DNA of 9,559 nt from Bacillota bacterium (GCA_016287035.1 JAEEVI010000225.1:1-9559); one strand, 5' to 3'. Shown: positions 1 through 6,764, counted from the first letter of the stretch. Numbers and translations: made by a program. Notes: generated from the letters alone by a model not told the origin.

Positions 1-996
1 ACGCTCATTTCCAAGGAGAACGGCAAATGCAAGGCCGACGCCGTCAACGCCGGCATAAACGTCGCGGAATACCCGTACATCATCAATATGGACGGCGACG
101 AGATCCTGCAGCAGGACTCGCTGAGGCTCGCGTGCAGGGCTCTGCTCGAGAACAGCAACGTCGTCGCGGTCGGCGGAAACATCAAGATATCGAACGACGT
201 CCGCTTCCGCGACGCGATGCCCGTGAGCGGCGGCATGGGAAAGAACGCCGTCGTCAACATGCAGATACTTGAATACAGCAGAGGGTTCATAGGGACGCGC
301 GTCTTCCAGGACCTGATGAACGCGAACCTGATAATATCCGGCGGATACGGGCTTTTCAAAAAGGAGGCCGTGATAGCCGTCGGCGGATACGATCCCGTCA
401 GCAAGGGCGAGGACATGGAGATGACGGTCAAGCTCCAGAAGTACTACAGGGAGAACAGGATCCCGTTCCAGATGCGCTTCGTTCCCGAGAGCATCTGCTG
501 GACGCAGGGTCCGGCAAGCCTGAAGGACCTGAGGGCGCAGCGCCGGCGCTGGCACTGCGGGCTCATCCAGACCATAAGCAAGTTCCGGTCCATGATCCTG
601 AATCCGCGCTACGGCGTCGTCGGGATGTTCATGCTCCCTTATATAATAATGTACGAGCTGCTCAGCCCGATCTTCATGGTCCTCGGCTGCCTGTCGGCCG
701 GCCTGGGCGTGCTCCTCGGAGACTCTTCGGTCGCCTCTCTCGCGGCGGCGTTCCTCGTTTACGTCATTTTCGGCCTTATACTTACGGCGATCACATATAT
801 CGACAACCGCTACTGCCCGCAGGAGAAGCTGACGGGCGGCGAGCTGCTGAAGGTGCTCTTCTACGGGCTCCTGGACGCGTTCTTCTTCCGTCCGTTCATC
901 GCGCTCGTGAACTTTACGGTGTTCTTCGATTACAAGAAGATAGCGGCGTCGAAATGGGTCTCGCCCGAAAGGGTAAAGGTGTCCGAGGAGGAATAG
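1..996 (+). CDS. Processive family-2 glycosyltransferase, membrane protein (5' end missing)
   Basis: The reading frame is open from base 1, so the start and N-terminal part of the GT-A fold lie outside the window; 331 codons remain. Visible family-2 motifs, numbered from the window edge, are a K-x-DAVNAG segment (residues 11-18), the metal/nucleotide-sugar DGD motif (31-33), an acceptor-side GED (136-138) and QRRRW (180-184). The last is the Q-x-x-R-W signature of processive enzymes such as cellulose, hyaluronan and poly-N-acetylglucosamine synthases. After it come hydrophobic stretches at about 206-240, 246-267 and 285-309, consistent with C-terminal membrane helices. The family moves a sugar from a UDP- or similar donor to a growing chain at the inner face of the membrane. 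Sugar and product cannot be read from this fragment. The FAH-family gene starts 24 bp downstream and is probably co-transcribed. Confidence 0.88.
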   Translation, partial: TLISKENGKCKADAVNAGINVAEYPYIINMDGDEILQQDSLRLACRALLENSNVVAVGGNIKISNDVRFRDAMPVSGGMGKNAVVNMQILEYSRGFIGTRVFQDLMNANLIISGGYGLFKKEAVIAVGGYDPVSKGEDMEMTVKLQKYYRENRIPFQMRFVPESICWTQGPASLKDLRAQRRRWHCGLIQTISKFRSMILNPRYGVVGMFMLPYIIMYELLSPIFMVLGCLSAGLGVLLGDSSVASLAAAFLVYVIFGLILTAITYIDNRYCPQEKLTGGELLKVLFYGLLDAFFFRPFIALVNFTVFFDYKKIAASKWVSPERVKVSEEE

Positions 997-1020
997 GATC
1001 GATCACGGAGGTACTTTGAT

Positions 1021-1926
1021 ATGAAACTTCTAAATTTTTTCTGCGAAGATGAGCTGCGCCTCGGCGCGAAGACGGAAAAGGGCGTGCTGGACATAACGGC
1101 GCGCGCCGGAAAGGAAGGTCTGCCGAAGAGCATGATCGAATATCTCAACGCTTCCCGCGAGGAGCGCGAGGCGCTGAAGGCGTACGTCGCGAAGGCGGAG
1201 GCGGAGGAGGGCGCCGAAAGCTTCATCGACGAGAGCGGTATAAAGTACGGCTGCGTCAGCCCCGCGCCGCAGAAGATAATCGGAATGGGCGCGAACTACT
1301 ACAGCCTCGGCGCGACGCGCCCGGACAAGTTCATACCGTTCACGTTCGCCAAATATTCCAACAGCCTCTGCGCCTGCGGCGACGAGGTCCCCATCCCGTT
1401 CAACAGCAACGAGGCCGACTTCGAGGCGGAGCTCGCGATCGTCATCGGAAAGACGGCGAGGAACGTGTCTGTAGAGGACGCGCTCGACTACGCCGCCGGA
1501 TACTGCAACGTCGACGACTTTACGGCAAGAGACCTGCAGAACTACACGACGTCCTGGGTCCCCGGCAAGTGCTGCGACAGGTTCGCGCCGCTGGGACCGT
1601 ATCTCGTGACGCCCGACGAGGTCGGCGATCCGAACGCGGGCCTTTACGTGCGCTCGTACGTGAACGGCAAGCTGTTCCAGGACTGCACCACGAGCGACAT
1701 GATCTTCTCTTGCGCCGAACTGATCAGCGGCCTTTCGAGGATCGCGCCGCTGCTCCCGGGCGACGTTATACTCACGGGAACGCCCTACGGGCACATACTC
1801 ACGCTGCCCGAGGATCAGCACGTCTATCTGAAGCCCGGCGACGAGGTCGTGATAGAGGTCGAAAAGCTCGGACGGCTCGTCAACGTGATGTGCGAGGACA
1901 GCCTGCCCCACGAGGAGCAGCTGTAG
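1021..1926 (+). CDS. Fumarylacetoacetate hydrolase (FAH) family protein
   Basis: A 301-residue protein with the FAH C-terminal fold at about residues 84-296. Family enzymes are Mg/Mn-dependent hydrolases, decarboxylases or isomerases acting on 2-oxo acids. The metal ligands are present: E135 and E137 in DFEAEL, and D166 in the VDDFTARDLQ segment (usually NDxSARDxQ). Also present are WVPGK (179-183), PLGP (190-193) and the LTGTP loop (251-255). The N-terminal about 80 residues form the usual small extra domain. One feature is odd: the family motif GxNYxxHxxE reads GANYYSLGAT (90-99), so the usual lid His and Glu are Leu96 and Thr99. The start is supported by GGAGGT at 1007-1012, 8 bases before ATG. 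The gene follows the glycosyltransferase by 24 bp and ends before a strong terminator. The substrate is unknown; acylpyruvate hydrolase, oxaloacetate decarboxylase and ring-cleavage product isomerase activities are all known in this family. Confidence 0.9.
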   Translation: MKLLNFFCEDELRLGAKTEKGVLDITARAGKEGLPKSMIEYLNASREEREALKAYVAKAEAEEGAESFIDESGIKYGCVSPAPQKIIGMGANYYSLGATRPDKFIPFTFAKYSNSLCACGDEVPIPFNSNEADFEAELAIVIGKTARNVSVEDALDYAAGYCNVDDFTARDLQNYTTSWVPGKCCDRFAPLGPYLVTPDEVGDPNAGLYVRSYVNGKLFQDCTTSDMIFSCAELISGLSRIAPLLPGDVILTGTPYGHILTLPEDQHVYLKPGDEVVIEVEKLGRLVNVMCEDSLPHEEQL

Positions 1927-1943
1927 GCGGAAAAAGAAAAGGA

Positions 1944-1978
1944 AAAGAGCAGGCTCTTTCGGGCCTGCTCTTTGTTTT
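1944..1978. terminator. Rho-independent terminator, probably bidirectional
   Basis: A perfect 11-bp stem (1944-1954 AAAGAGCAGGC with 1963-1973 GCCTGCTCTTT) has an 8-base loop. The right arm runs into TTTGTTTTG, giving a T-tract for plus-strand transcripts from the FAH-family gene (stop 18 bases upstream). On the left, an A-rich run (1931-1946) becomes a T-rich tract on the minus strand, so the same hairpin can end the convergent transporter mRNA, whose stop lies at 1990-1992. Confidence 0.88.
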
Positions 1979-1989
1979 GCGCGGAGCTT

Positions 1990-2886
1990 TCAGCGGCCTC
2001 CGGAGCGGCCGGAACTGAGGACGGCGATCGAGACGAGGACGGCCGCGATCCCCAGGGCGTTTACGGGGCCGAGCTCCTCCTTGAACGCGAGCACGCCGAT
2101 CAGCGCCGCGATCACGACCTCGACTGACGCGAGGATCGGGGCGCGGGAGGCTTCGACGCCGCAGGCGATGCCGTAGACGAAGAGTGTGTACGGCATCTGC
2201 GCGGCCAGCAGGCCCGCCATCGCGCCGAGCGCGATGGCCTGCGGCGTCATCACCTCGCGCCAGAAGGTCCAGCAGCGGCTTATCAGCGCCACGAACAGGA
2301 AGCCGAACAGGAGGATGTAGAACGTTATGACGAACGGGTGGGCCTTGTCGGCGGTGTACTTGTCGAAGATCGTTATCATCCCGTAGCAGAGCGCCGCGAG
2401 CACGCCGAACAGGATGCCCTTGGGGTCGAGATCGAAGCCGCGCAGGTCGAGGCCCGTCACCGTCACGAAGCAGCCCGCGACGTTGAGGACGAGCGCGAAG
2501 AGCTTTTTCTTCGTTATCCTCTCCCTGAACGCGAACCTGGCGATGATCATCACGAACACGGGCGAAAGGTACAGGAGCACGCCGGCGAACGCGACGCCCA
2601 CGCGCGTCACGGAGGACGTGTAGCAGATATCGTACAGGGCTTCCGACACGAAGCCGGTCAGCGCTAAAAGGACCATCAGACGCGGATCGATCTTAAGCGC
2701 TCCGGCGCCGCATTTCGAGAGCACCGTCGGAAGCATGAACAGCAGCCCGAAGAGCTGCAGGAAGAACGCCACCTGGAGCGCCGTCAGGCCCTGGTCGGAA
2801 AGGAGCCGCACGCAAAGGCCCGTGGTCCCCCAGAAGACCCCGGCCGCGAACACCGATATATATCCCTTTTTCAAACGATCGCGCAT
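1990..2886 (-). CDS. DMT-superfamily (EamA) transporter
   Basis: A 298-residue, very hydrophobic protein with the two tandem EamA repeats typical of the drug/metabolite transporter superfamily (about residues 9-140 and 152-292), predicted to form ten transmembrane helices. The first repeat opens with FWGTTGLCVRLL, as is typical, and the second with GILFGVLAALCYG. Relatives export or import amino acids and other small metabolites; the substrate cannot be inferred here. The length is normal. The ATG at 2886 is the only sensible start, because the first helix begins about 8 residues later and the next Met is residue 51. No Shine-Dalgarno is visible on the minus strand before it: the preceding bases are an AT run (TATTATATCATATT), compatible with a leaderless or very short-leader mRNA. 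The gene is divergent from the thioesterase operon (41-bp gap) and convergent with the FAH-family gene. Confidence 0.9.
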   Translation of the reverse strand: MRDRLKKGYISVFAAGVFWGTTGLCVRLLSDQGLTALQVAFFLQLFGLLFMLPTVLSKCGAGALKIDPRLMVLLALTGFVSEALYDICYTSSVTRVGVAFAGVLLYLSPVFVMIIARFAFRERITKKKLFALVLNVAGCFVTVTGLDLRGFDLDPKGILFGVLAALCYGMITIFDKYTADKAHPFVITFYILLFGFLFVALISRCWTFWREVMTPQAIALGAMAGLLAAQMPYTLFVYGIACGVEASRAPILASVEVVIAALIGVLAFKEELGPVNALGIAAVLVSIAVLSSGRSGGR

Positions 2887-2890
2887 AATA

Positions 2891-2899
2891 TGATATAAT
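2891..2899 (+). promoter_or_regulatory. Extended -10 promoter of the thioesterase-FliB-AlaX-rnhA-HD operon
   Basis: TGATATAAT is a perfect TGn-TATAAT extended -10 box. No good -35 is seen at 16-18 bp spacing (TTCAAA-like sequence only), which an extended -10 can tolerate. Initiation is expected near 2906, giving a leader of about 22 bases that contains AAGGAG (2915-2920), 7 bases before the ATG at 2928. This is a sequence-based prediction only. Confidence 0.65.
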
Positions 2900-2900
2900 A
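2895..2900 (-). promoter_or_regulatory. Candidate -10 box of the DMT transporter, overlapping the operon promoter
   Basis: On the minus strand the bases read TATTAT, five of six matches to TATAAT. With normal spacing, transcription would start near 2888, two bases before the transporter ATG at 2886. The box occupies almost the same base pairs as the plus-strand TATAAT (2894-2899), so both promoters could hardly be used at once. The AT-rich run allows other registers, so confidence is limited. Confidence 0.4.
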
Positions 2901-2927
2901 AATTATTACGGAAAAAGGAGCAAGCGC

Positions 2928-3434
2928 ATGGCTTTTGAATACAGGCGGAAGATCAACTATTACGAGACCGACAAAATGGGCGTGGCGCACCATTCGAACT
3001 ACATACGGTTCCTCGAAGAGGTCCGCTGCTCCATAATGGAGGAGCTGGACATACCGATGTCGAAGTTCGAGGCGGCCGGGATCACGATACCGACGCTCGA
3101 GGTGAACTGCCGCTACAAGTATCACGTGACGGCCGGCGACGTGATAGTCATTCGGCCGTGGATAACTGAGTACAACGGTATCCGCATGAGGGTCGAATAC
3201 GACGTGACCGAGGAAAAGTCGGGAAAGACCGTCATAGAAGCGAGCACGGCGCACTGCTTTACGGATCTCCGGCTGCGGCCGGTGAACCTGCGCAAGGCGG
3301 AGCCCGCGTGGCACGAAAAGTTCGCGGGACTGCTCGAGGAGGCGCGCAGGGAGGGAAAGGCCTCCGAACCGAAGAGGCCTGTGAGGATGAGAAAGGACGA
3401 TAAAGATGAAGACGATCGCTCCCGATTACTATAA
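2928..3434 (+). CDS. Acyl-CoA thioesterase, 4HBT hot-dog fold (YbgC/FadM type)
   Basis: A 168-residue protein. Residues 4-135 fit the 4-hydroxybenzoyl-CoA thioesterase/YbgC hot-dog domain, with the signature YYETDKMGVAHHSNYIRFLE (11-30). D15 is at the position of the catalytic aspartate, and VAHHSNY matches the family's V-x-H-x-N-Y. Such enzymes hydrolyse acyl-CoA thioesters in the cytosol; chain-length preference cannot be judged. The family is usually about 130-145 residues, so the last roughly 28 residues are an extra, highly charged tail (many K, R, D, E), part of which is read from bases that also encode the next gene. The start has AAGGAG 7 bases upstream and sits just behind an extended -10 promoter, making this the first gene of a five-gene run. 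It overlaps the next gene by 29 bases. Confidence 0.88.
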   Translation: MAFEYRRKINYYETDKMGVAHHSNYIRFLEEVRCSIMEELDIPMSKFEAAGITIPTLEVNCRYKYHVTAGDVIVIRPWITEYNGIRMRVEYDVTEEKSGKTVIEASTAHCFTDLRLRPVNLRKAEPAWHEKFAGLLEEARREGKASEPKRPVRMRKDDKDEDDRSRLL

Positions 3435-4299
3435 CAGCTTCGCGTGCTCGGCCGGAAAGTGCGGCCACAGCTGCTGCGAGGGCTGGGAGATCGACATAGA
3501 TCCGGAAACGCTTGCCAAATACGTGTTCATGGACGGGCCCCTCGGAGAGAAGATAAGGGCGAACATCGCGATCGTCGGAGAGGGCGGCAGCGAAGATCCC
3601 GTGAACATCGTTCCCGAGGCGCTCGCTCCGGGCATGCCGAGGCAGGAGGAGCTGCCCTCGGCTCATTTCGTGAACGACGCAAGCGGCAGATGCCCGTTCC
3701 TGCGGGACGACGGGCTCTGCGAGATATACGTGCAGGAGGGCCCCTCGGCGCTCTGCCAGATATGCAGGGACCATCCGAGGTTCAGGAACTTCTGGTCGGG
3801 GCGCACCGAGCTCGGTCTTGGGCTCGCGTGCGAGGAGGCCGCGAGGCTGATATTGTCCCGAAAAGAAAAAGTACAGCTGATCGAGCTCGAGGATGACGGA
3901 GAGCCCGCCGCGATGTCCGCCGAGGAAGAGGATCTCTTCGCGCTGCGCGAGGACCTCTTCGCGATACTGCAGGACAGGAGCGCGCCGGTCGATGACCGCG
4001 TCCGTAAGTTCGCTCAGTTCTGCGGCATCGACGCGCCGGCCGCCTTCTCCGCCGGACCGCTCGACGAGGCGGCCTGCGAGCAGCTGGCGGTCTATCTGCT
4101 CTACCGCCATCTGCCCGACGCGCTCTACGACGGGCGCCTTTCCGACCGCCTGGCCTTCGTGGCCGGCAGCTACGCGAGGGTCCGCAACGAATGGGCGGAG
4201 AGCGGGAGCACCGATATCGAAGTCCTCGCGGAGATCGCCAGAAAGTTCTCCGCCGAGGTGGAATACGACACTGACACGTGGGGGGATCCATGCAGATAG
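3406..4299 (+). CDS. FliB-like (flagellin lysine-N-methylase family) cysteine-cluster protein
   Basis: A 297-residue protein resembling the FliB/YkgJ cysteine-cluster family. Its N-terminal half has conserved cysteines in C-x4-C-x3-CC (C14, C19, C23, C24, followed by EGWEIDID), CPF (C96), GLCEIY (C105), C-x2-C (C117, C120, followed by RDHPRF) and LACEEA (C142). This pattern is expected to bind metal or an iron-sulfur cluster. The C-terminal half is helical, with VYLLYRHL (229-236), and ends in EVEYDTDTW, resembling the family's closing segment. In Salmonella, FliB methylates flagellin lysines and is about 400 residues, so this is a shorter form. No flagellar gene is in the window, so the real substrate is open. 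AAAGGA at 3392-3397 lies 8 bases before the ATG. The gene overlaps the thioesterase by 29 bases and AlaX by 10, suggesting translational coupling. Confidence 0.78.
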   Translation: MKTIAPDYYNSFACSAGKCGHSCCEGWEIDIDPETLAKYVFMDGPLGEKIRANIAIVGEGGSEDPVNIVPEALAPGMPRQEELPSAHFVNDASGRCPFLRDDGLCEIYVQEGPSALCQICRDHPRFRNFWSGRTELGLGLACEEAARLILSRKEKVQLIELEDDGEPAAMSAEEEDLFALREDLFAILQDRSAPVDDRVRKFAQFCGIDAPAAFSAGPLDEAACEQLAVYLLYRHLPDALYDGRLSDRLAFVAGSYARVRNEWAESGSTDIEVLAEIARKFSAEVEYDTDTWGDPCR

Positions 4300-5528
4300 C
4301 GACGGAAAGACTGTACGCGCAGGACGTGTACCTCAAAAGCGCGGAGATGAAGCTCCTGGAGCTCAGGGAGGATGGCGGCGGGTTAAAGGCCGCGTTCGAC
4401 AGGACCGTGTTCTTCCCGGAGGGAGGCGGCCAGCCCTGCGACCTCGGAACGATCGGCGGCATGCAGGTGACCGACGTTCAGGAGGACAAGGAGACAGGCG
4501 TCATATGGCATACGCTCGGCGGCTCCGCGCAGCCCGCGCCCGCCTGCGGCGGGACGTATACAGGCATCCTCGACTGGGAGCGCCGACGCCGCAATATGCA
4601 GATGCACTGCGGCGAGCACCTCATATCGGGAGCGTTTTATAAGCTCTACGGCGTCGCGAACAAGGGCTTCCACATGGGCGACGACTACGTCACGATCGAT
4701 CTCGATCTGCCCCAGGGCAGCGAATATAAAGAGATAACAGCCGAAATGGAGGCCGGGGCAGAGCGCCTCGCGAACCTCTGGGTGTGGGAGGATCTGCCCG
4801 TAAGCACCATCTTCTTCGACACGCCCGAAGAGGCGATGCGCCTGCCGTGCAGGAAGGCGATAAAGGCGAAGGAGGACGTCTCCGTCATACTCGTCGGAAG
4901 CGAGGACGATCCGGCCGACTGCTGCGCGTGCTGCGGAACGCATCCCGCGTCGACAGGCATGATAGGTCTCATAAAGCTGACGCACTGCGAGAGATACAAG
5001 GGCATGAACCGCTACTACGTGAAGATCGGCGAGCCCGCGTACCGCGATTACAGGGAGGCCCACGGGCTGCTCGACGCCCTCGGGCGCCGCTTCTCCTGCG
5101 ATCCCGCGGGCATACCCAAGGCGCTCGACGCCGAAGAGGCCCGCGCGTCCGAGACGCGCGCCCGCTTCGCGGAGTTCAAGGCGTGGGTGCTCGAAAAGGC
5201 GGAGGCCGACATACGCGCCTCGCTCGGGGAGCCGTCGTCCGCCGGGGCGAGGATCTTCCGCCACGGACTGCTCGGCGCCGACGACCTTCAGGCGCTCGGC
5301 AGAAAATTCGAGAGCGAGCTGAAGGGGCTTCTCATACTCGTATCGGAAAAGGAGCATTCCGCCGTGCTCGCGTCTTCGGGCGCGCCCGACTGCGGAAAGC
5401 TCGTAAAGGAATACGCCGCGATGTATCACGGAAAGGGAGGCGGCCGGCCTCAGTCCGCGCGCGCCATGTTCCCCGGAGCGGAGGACCTCGAACTGTTCGC
5501 CGATCTCATCGAAAAGCATCTGCGCTGA
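4290..5528 (+). CDS. alaX: Alanyl-tRNA editing protein AlaX (long form with DHHA1 domain)
   Basis: A 412-residue free-standing editing protein. AlaX proteins hydrolyse Ser- or Gly-tRNA(Ala) made in error by alanyl-tRNA synthetase. Residues 1-100 match the N-terminal barrel, including FFPEGGGQPCDLG (41-53). The zinc site is intact: HCGEH (H106, H110) and CCGTH (C214, H218), the HxxxH and CxxxH motifs of the editing domain. An alpha-helical, probably coiled-coil linker (about 275-315) leads to a C-terminal DHHA1 domain (about 320-412) with GKGGGRPQSARA (381-392), the counterpart of the GGGRP motif in AlaRS. This makes it a long, AlaX-L type protein. I chose ATG 4290 because MQIATERLYAQDVY aligns with usual AlaX starts and a G-rich stretch (4280-4286) lies just upstream; GTG at 4278 would add four residues. 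It overlaps the FliB-like gene by 10 bases. Confidence 0.93.
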   Translation: MQIATERLYAQDVYLKSAEMKLLELREDGGGLKAAFDRTVFFPEGGGQPCDLGTIGGMQVTDVQEDKETGVIWHTLGGSAQPAPACGGTYTGILDWERRRRNMQMHCGEHLISGAFYKLYGVANKGFHMGDDYVTIDLDLPQGSEYKEITAEMEAGAERLANLWVWEDLPVSTIFFDTPEEAMRLPCRKAIKAKEDVSVILVGSEDDPADCCACCGTHPASTGMIGLIKLTHCERYKGMNRYYVKIGEPAYRDYREAHGLLDALGRRFSCDPAGIPKALDAEEARASETRARFAEFKAWVLEKAEADIRASLGEPSSAGARIFRHGLLGADDLQALGRKFESELKGLLILVSEKEHSAVLASSGAPDCGKLVKEYAAMYHGKGGGRPQSARAMFPGAEDLELFADLIEKHLR

Positions 5529-5559
5529 CGACCGTCCGCGCGGGGAAGGCAAAACGCAT

Positions 5560-6111
5560 ATGAAGACAGTAAACATATACACGGACGGAGCCTGCTCCGG
5601 GAACCAGAACGAGACGAACGTCGGCGGCTGGGGCTGCATACTCGAATACGGCCCCCACGTCAAAGAGCTGAACGGCGGGGAGGTCGACACGACGAACAAC
5701 CGCATGGAGCTGTCGGCGCTGATCGCAGGGCTGTCGGCCCTTAAGGAAAAAGGGCTTTGCGTCCGCGTCTTCTCGGACAGCAGCTATCTCGTCAAATGCT
5801 TCCGGGACAAGTGGTACGTCAACTGGCAGAAGAACGGCTGGAAGACGTCGAAGAAGGAGCCCGTCGAGAACAGGGAGCTGTGGGAGCGGCTGCTCGGCCT
5901 CATGGAGGGGCAGCAGTGCAGCTTCAGCCTGGTAAAAGGGCACGTCAATCTGTCCTGGAGCCGCGAAAAGCTCGCGCCGCTGCACGAGAACTACGTCAGG
6001 CACAACGGACCGTGCAGTTTCGAGGACTACTTATATATAACCGAAAAGAACAACAGGGCCGACGAGCTGGCCAACGTGTTCATAAACGAGCATAAAAGCG
6101 CCGGTGAATAG
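5560..6111 (+). CDS. rnhA: Ribonuclease HI with C-terminal insertion
   Basis: A 183-residue protein with the RNase H fold; it cleaves the RNA strand of RNA-DNA hybrids using two metal ions. The catalytic set is complete: D9 (YTDGACSGN), E50 (NNRMELSALI), D73 (FSDSSYLV) and D168 (NNRADELAN), with H128 in the KGH loop. The basic-handle region (WYVNWQKNGWKTSKKEPVENRELW) follows as in E. coli RNase HI. The protein is longer than the usual 150-160 residues because about 33 residues (131-163) sit between KGHV and NNRADELA, where E. coli has only about ten. There is a 31-bp gap from AlaX; GGGGAAGG (5542-5549) is a possible, somewhat distant ribosome site 10 bases before the ATG. It probably belongs to the same transcript as its neighbours and likely acts in replication and R-loop removal. 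Confidence 0.93.
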   Translation: MKTVNIYTDGACSGNQNETNVGGWGCILEYGPHVKELNGGEVDTTNNRMELSALIAGLSALKEKGLCVRVFSDSSYLVKCFRDKWYVNWQKNGWKTSKKEPVENRELWERLLGLMEGQQCSFSLVKGHVNLSWSREKLAPLHENYVRHNGPCSFEDYLYITEKNNRADELANVFINEHKSAGE

Positions 6112-6129
6112 CGCGGCGGAGGAGGAGAC

Positions 6130-6708
6130 ATGGATATCACAAGAGATCAGGCCCTCGGGCTTCTGAAGAAGTACAACAGCGAGCCGTTCCATCTTCAGCA
6201 TTCGTATACCGTCGAGGGCTGCATGCGCTGGTTCGCGCAGGATCAGGGGTTCGGAGACGAAGCGGACTTCTGGGCGCTCTGCGGACTGCTGCACGACGTG
6301 GATTTCGAGCAGTTCCCCGAGCAGCACTGCCAAAAGGCTCCCGAGCTGCTCGCCGAGATAGACGCTCCCGCGGAGCTCGTCCACGCTGTCTGCTCGCACG
6401 GCTGGGGCATCTGCTGCGACGTCGAGCCCGTCCATCAGATGGAGAAGATCCTGTTCGCCTGCGACGAGCTGACCGGACTCATCGGCGCCGCCGCGAGGAT
6501 GAGACCGTCGAAGAGCTGCAAGGACATGGAGGTCTCGAGCCTTAAGAAGAAGTTCAAGGACAAGAAGTTCGCCGCCGGCTGCTCGCGCGACGTCATCCTT
6601 CAGGGCGCGGAGATGCTCGGCTGGAGCCTCGAGGAGCTGATGGAGAAGACGATACTCGCCATGCGCAGCTGCGAGGACGAGGTCGCCGCTTTGGCCGAAC
6701 AGGCCTGA
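6130..6708 (+). CDS. HD-domain metal-dependent hydrolase
   Basis: A 192-residue protein with the HD-superfamily motif order: H24 (LQHSYTVEGCMRWF), H55-D56 (GLLHDVDFEQF), H90 (VCSHGW) and D112 (FACDELTGLI). These residues bind the metal centre in HD phosphohydrolases. The conserved part covers roughly residues 18-145, followed by a helical tail. Many such small HD proteins are annotated only as hydrolases; substrates in the superfamily include nucleotides and cyclic nucleotides, and nothing here selects one. GGAGGAGGA (6118-6126) is a strong ribosome binding site 3 bases before the ATG, and the gap to rnhA is 18 bp. It is the last gene of the plus-strand run. The 112 bp to the next, convergent gene hold no strong plus-strand terminator that I can see. 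Confidence 0.88.
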   Translation: MDITRDQALGLLKKYNSEPFHLQHSYTVEGCMRWFAQDQGFGDEADFWALCGLLHDVDFEQFPEQHCQKAPELLAEIDAPAELVHAVCSHGWGICCDVEPVHQMEKILFACDELTGLIGAAARMRPSKSCKDMEVSSLKKKFKDKKFAAGCSRDVILQGAEMLGWSLEELMEKTILAMRSCEDEVAALAEQA

Positions 6709-6764
6709 TGCCCGCTCGCGGCATATACCGGATATAAGGTCTCCGAACGGAGCCGTTTATTGCA

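Noticed and set aside
1030..1911. 293-codon open frame antisense to the FAH-family gene
   Set aside because: It mirrors the coding gene's GC-rich third positions, has no family motif, and would run through the convergent terminator region without any promoter signal.
4278..4289. GTG 4278 as the AlaX start
   Set aside because: It would add only MGGS, uses the G-rich stretch that more likely serves as the ribosome site, and an ATG follows at 4290 where homologues usually begin.
4383..5705. Long open frame (440 codons) on the minus strand across alaX and rnhA
   Set aside because: It is antisense to two genes with intact catalytic motifs, is rich in Arg, Gly, Ala and Leu with no recognisable domain, and has no ribosome site. 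It is a by-product of GC-rich codon use.
6736..6760. Possible plus-strand terminator after the HD-domain gene (CTCC-GAAC-GGAG then GTTTATT)
   Set aside because: The stem is only 4-5 bp and mismatches beyond it, and the T-run is broken. I do not call it.
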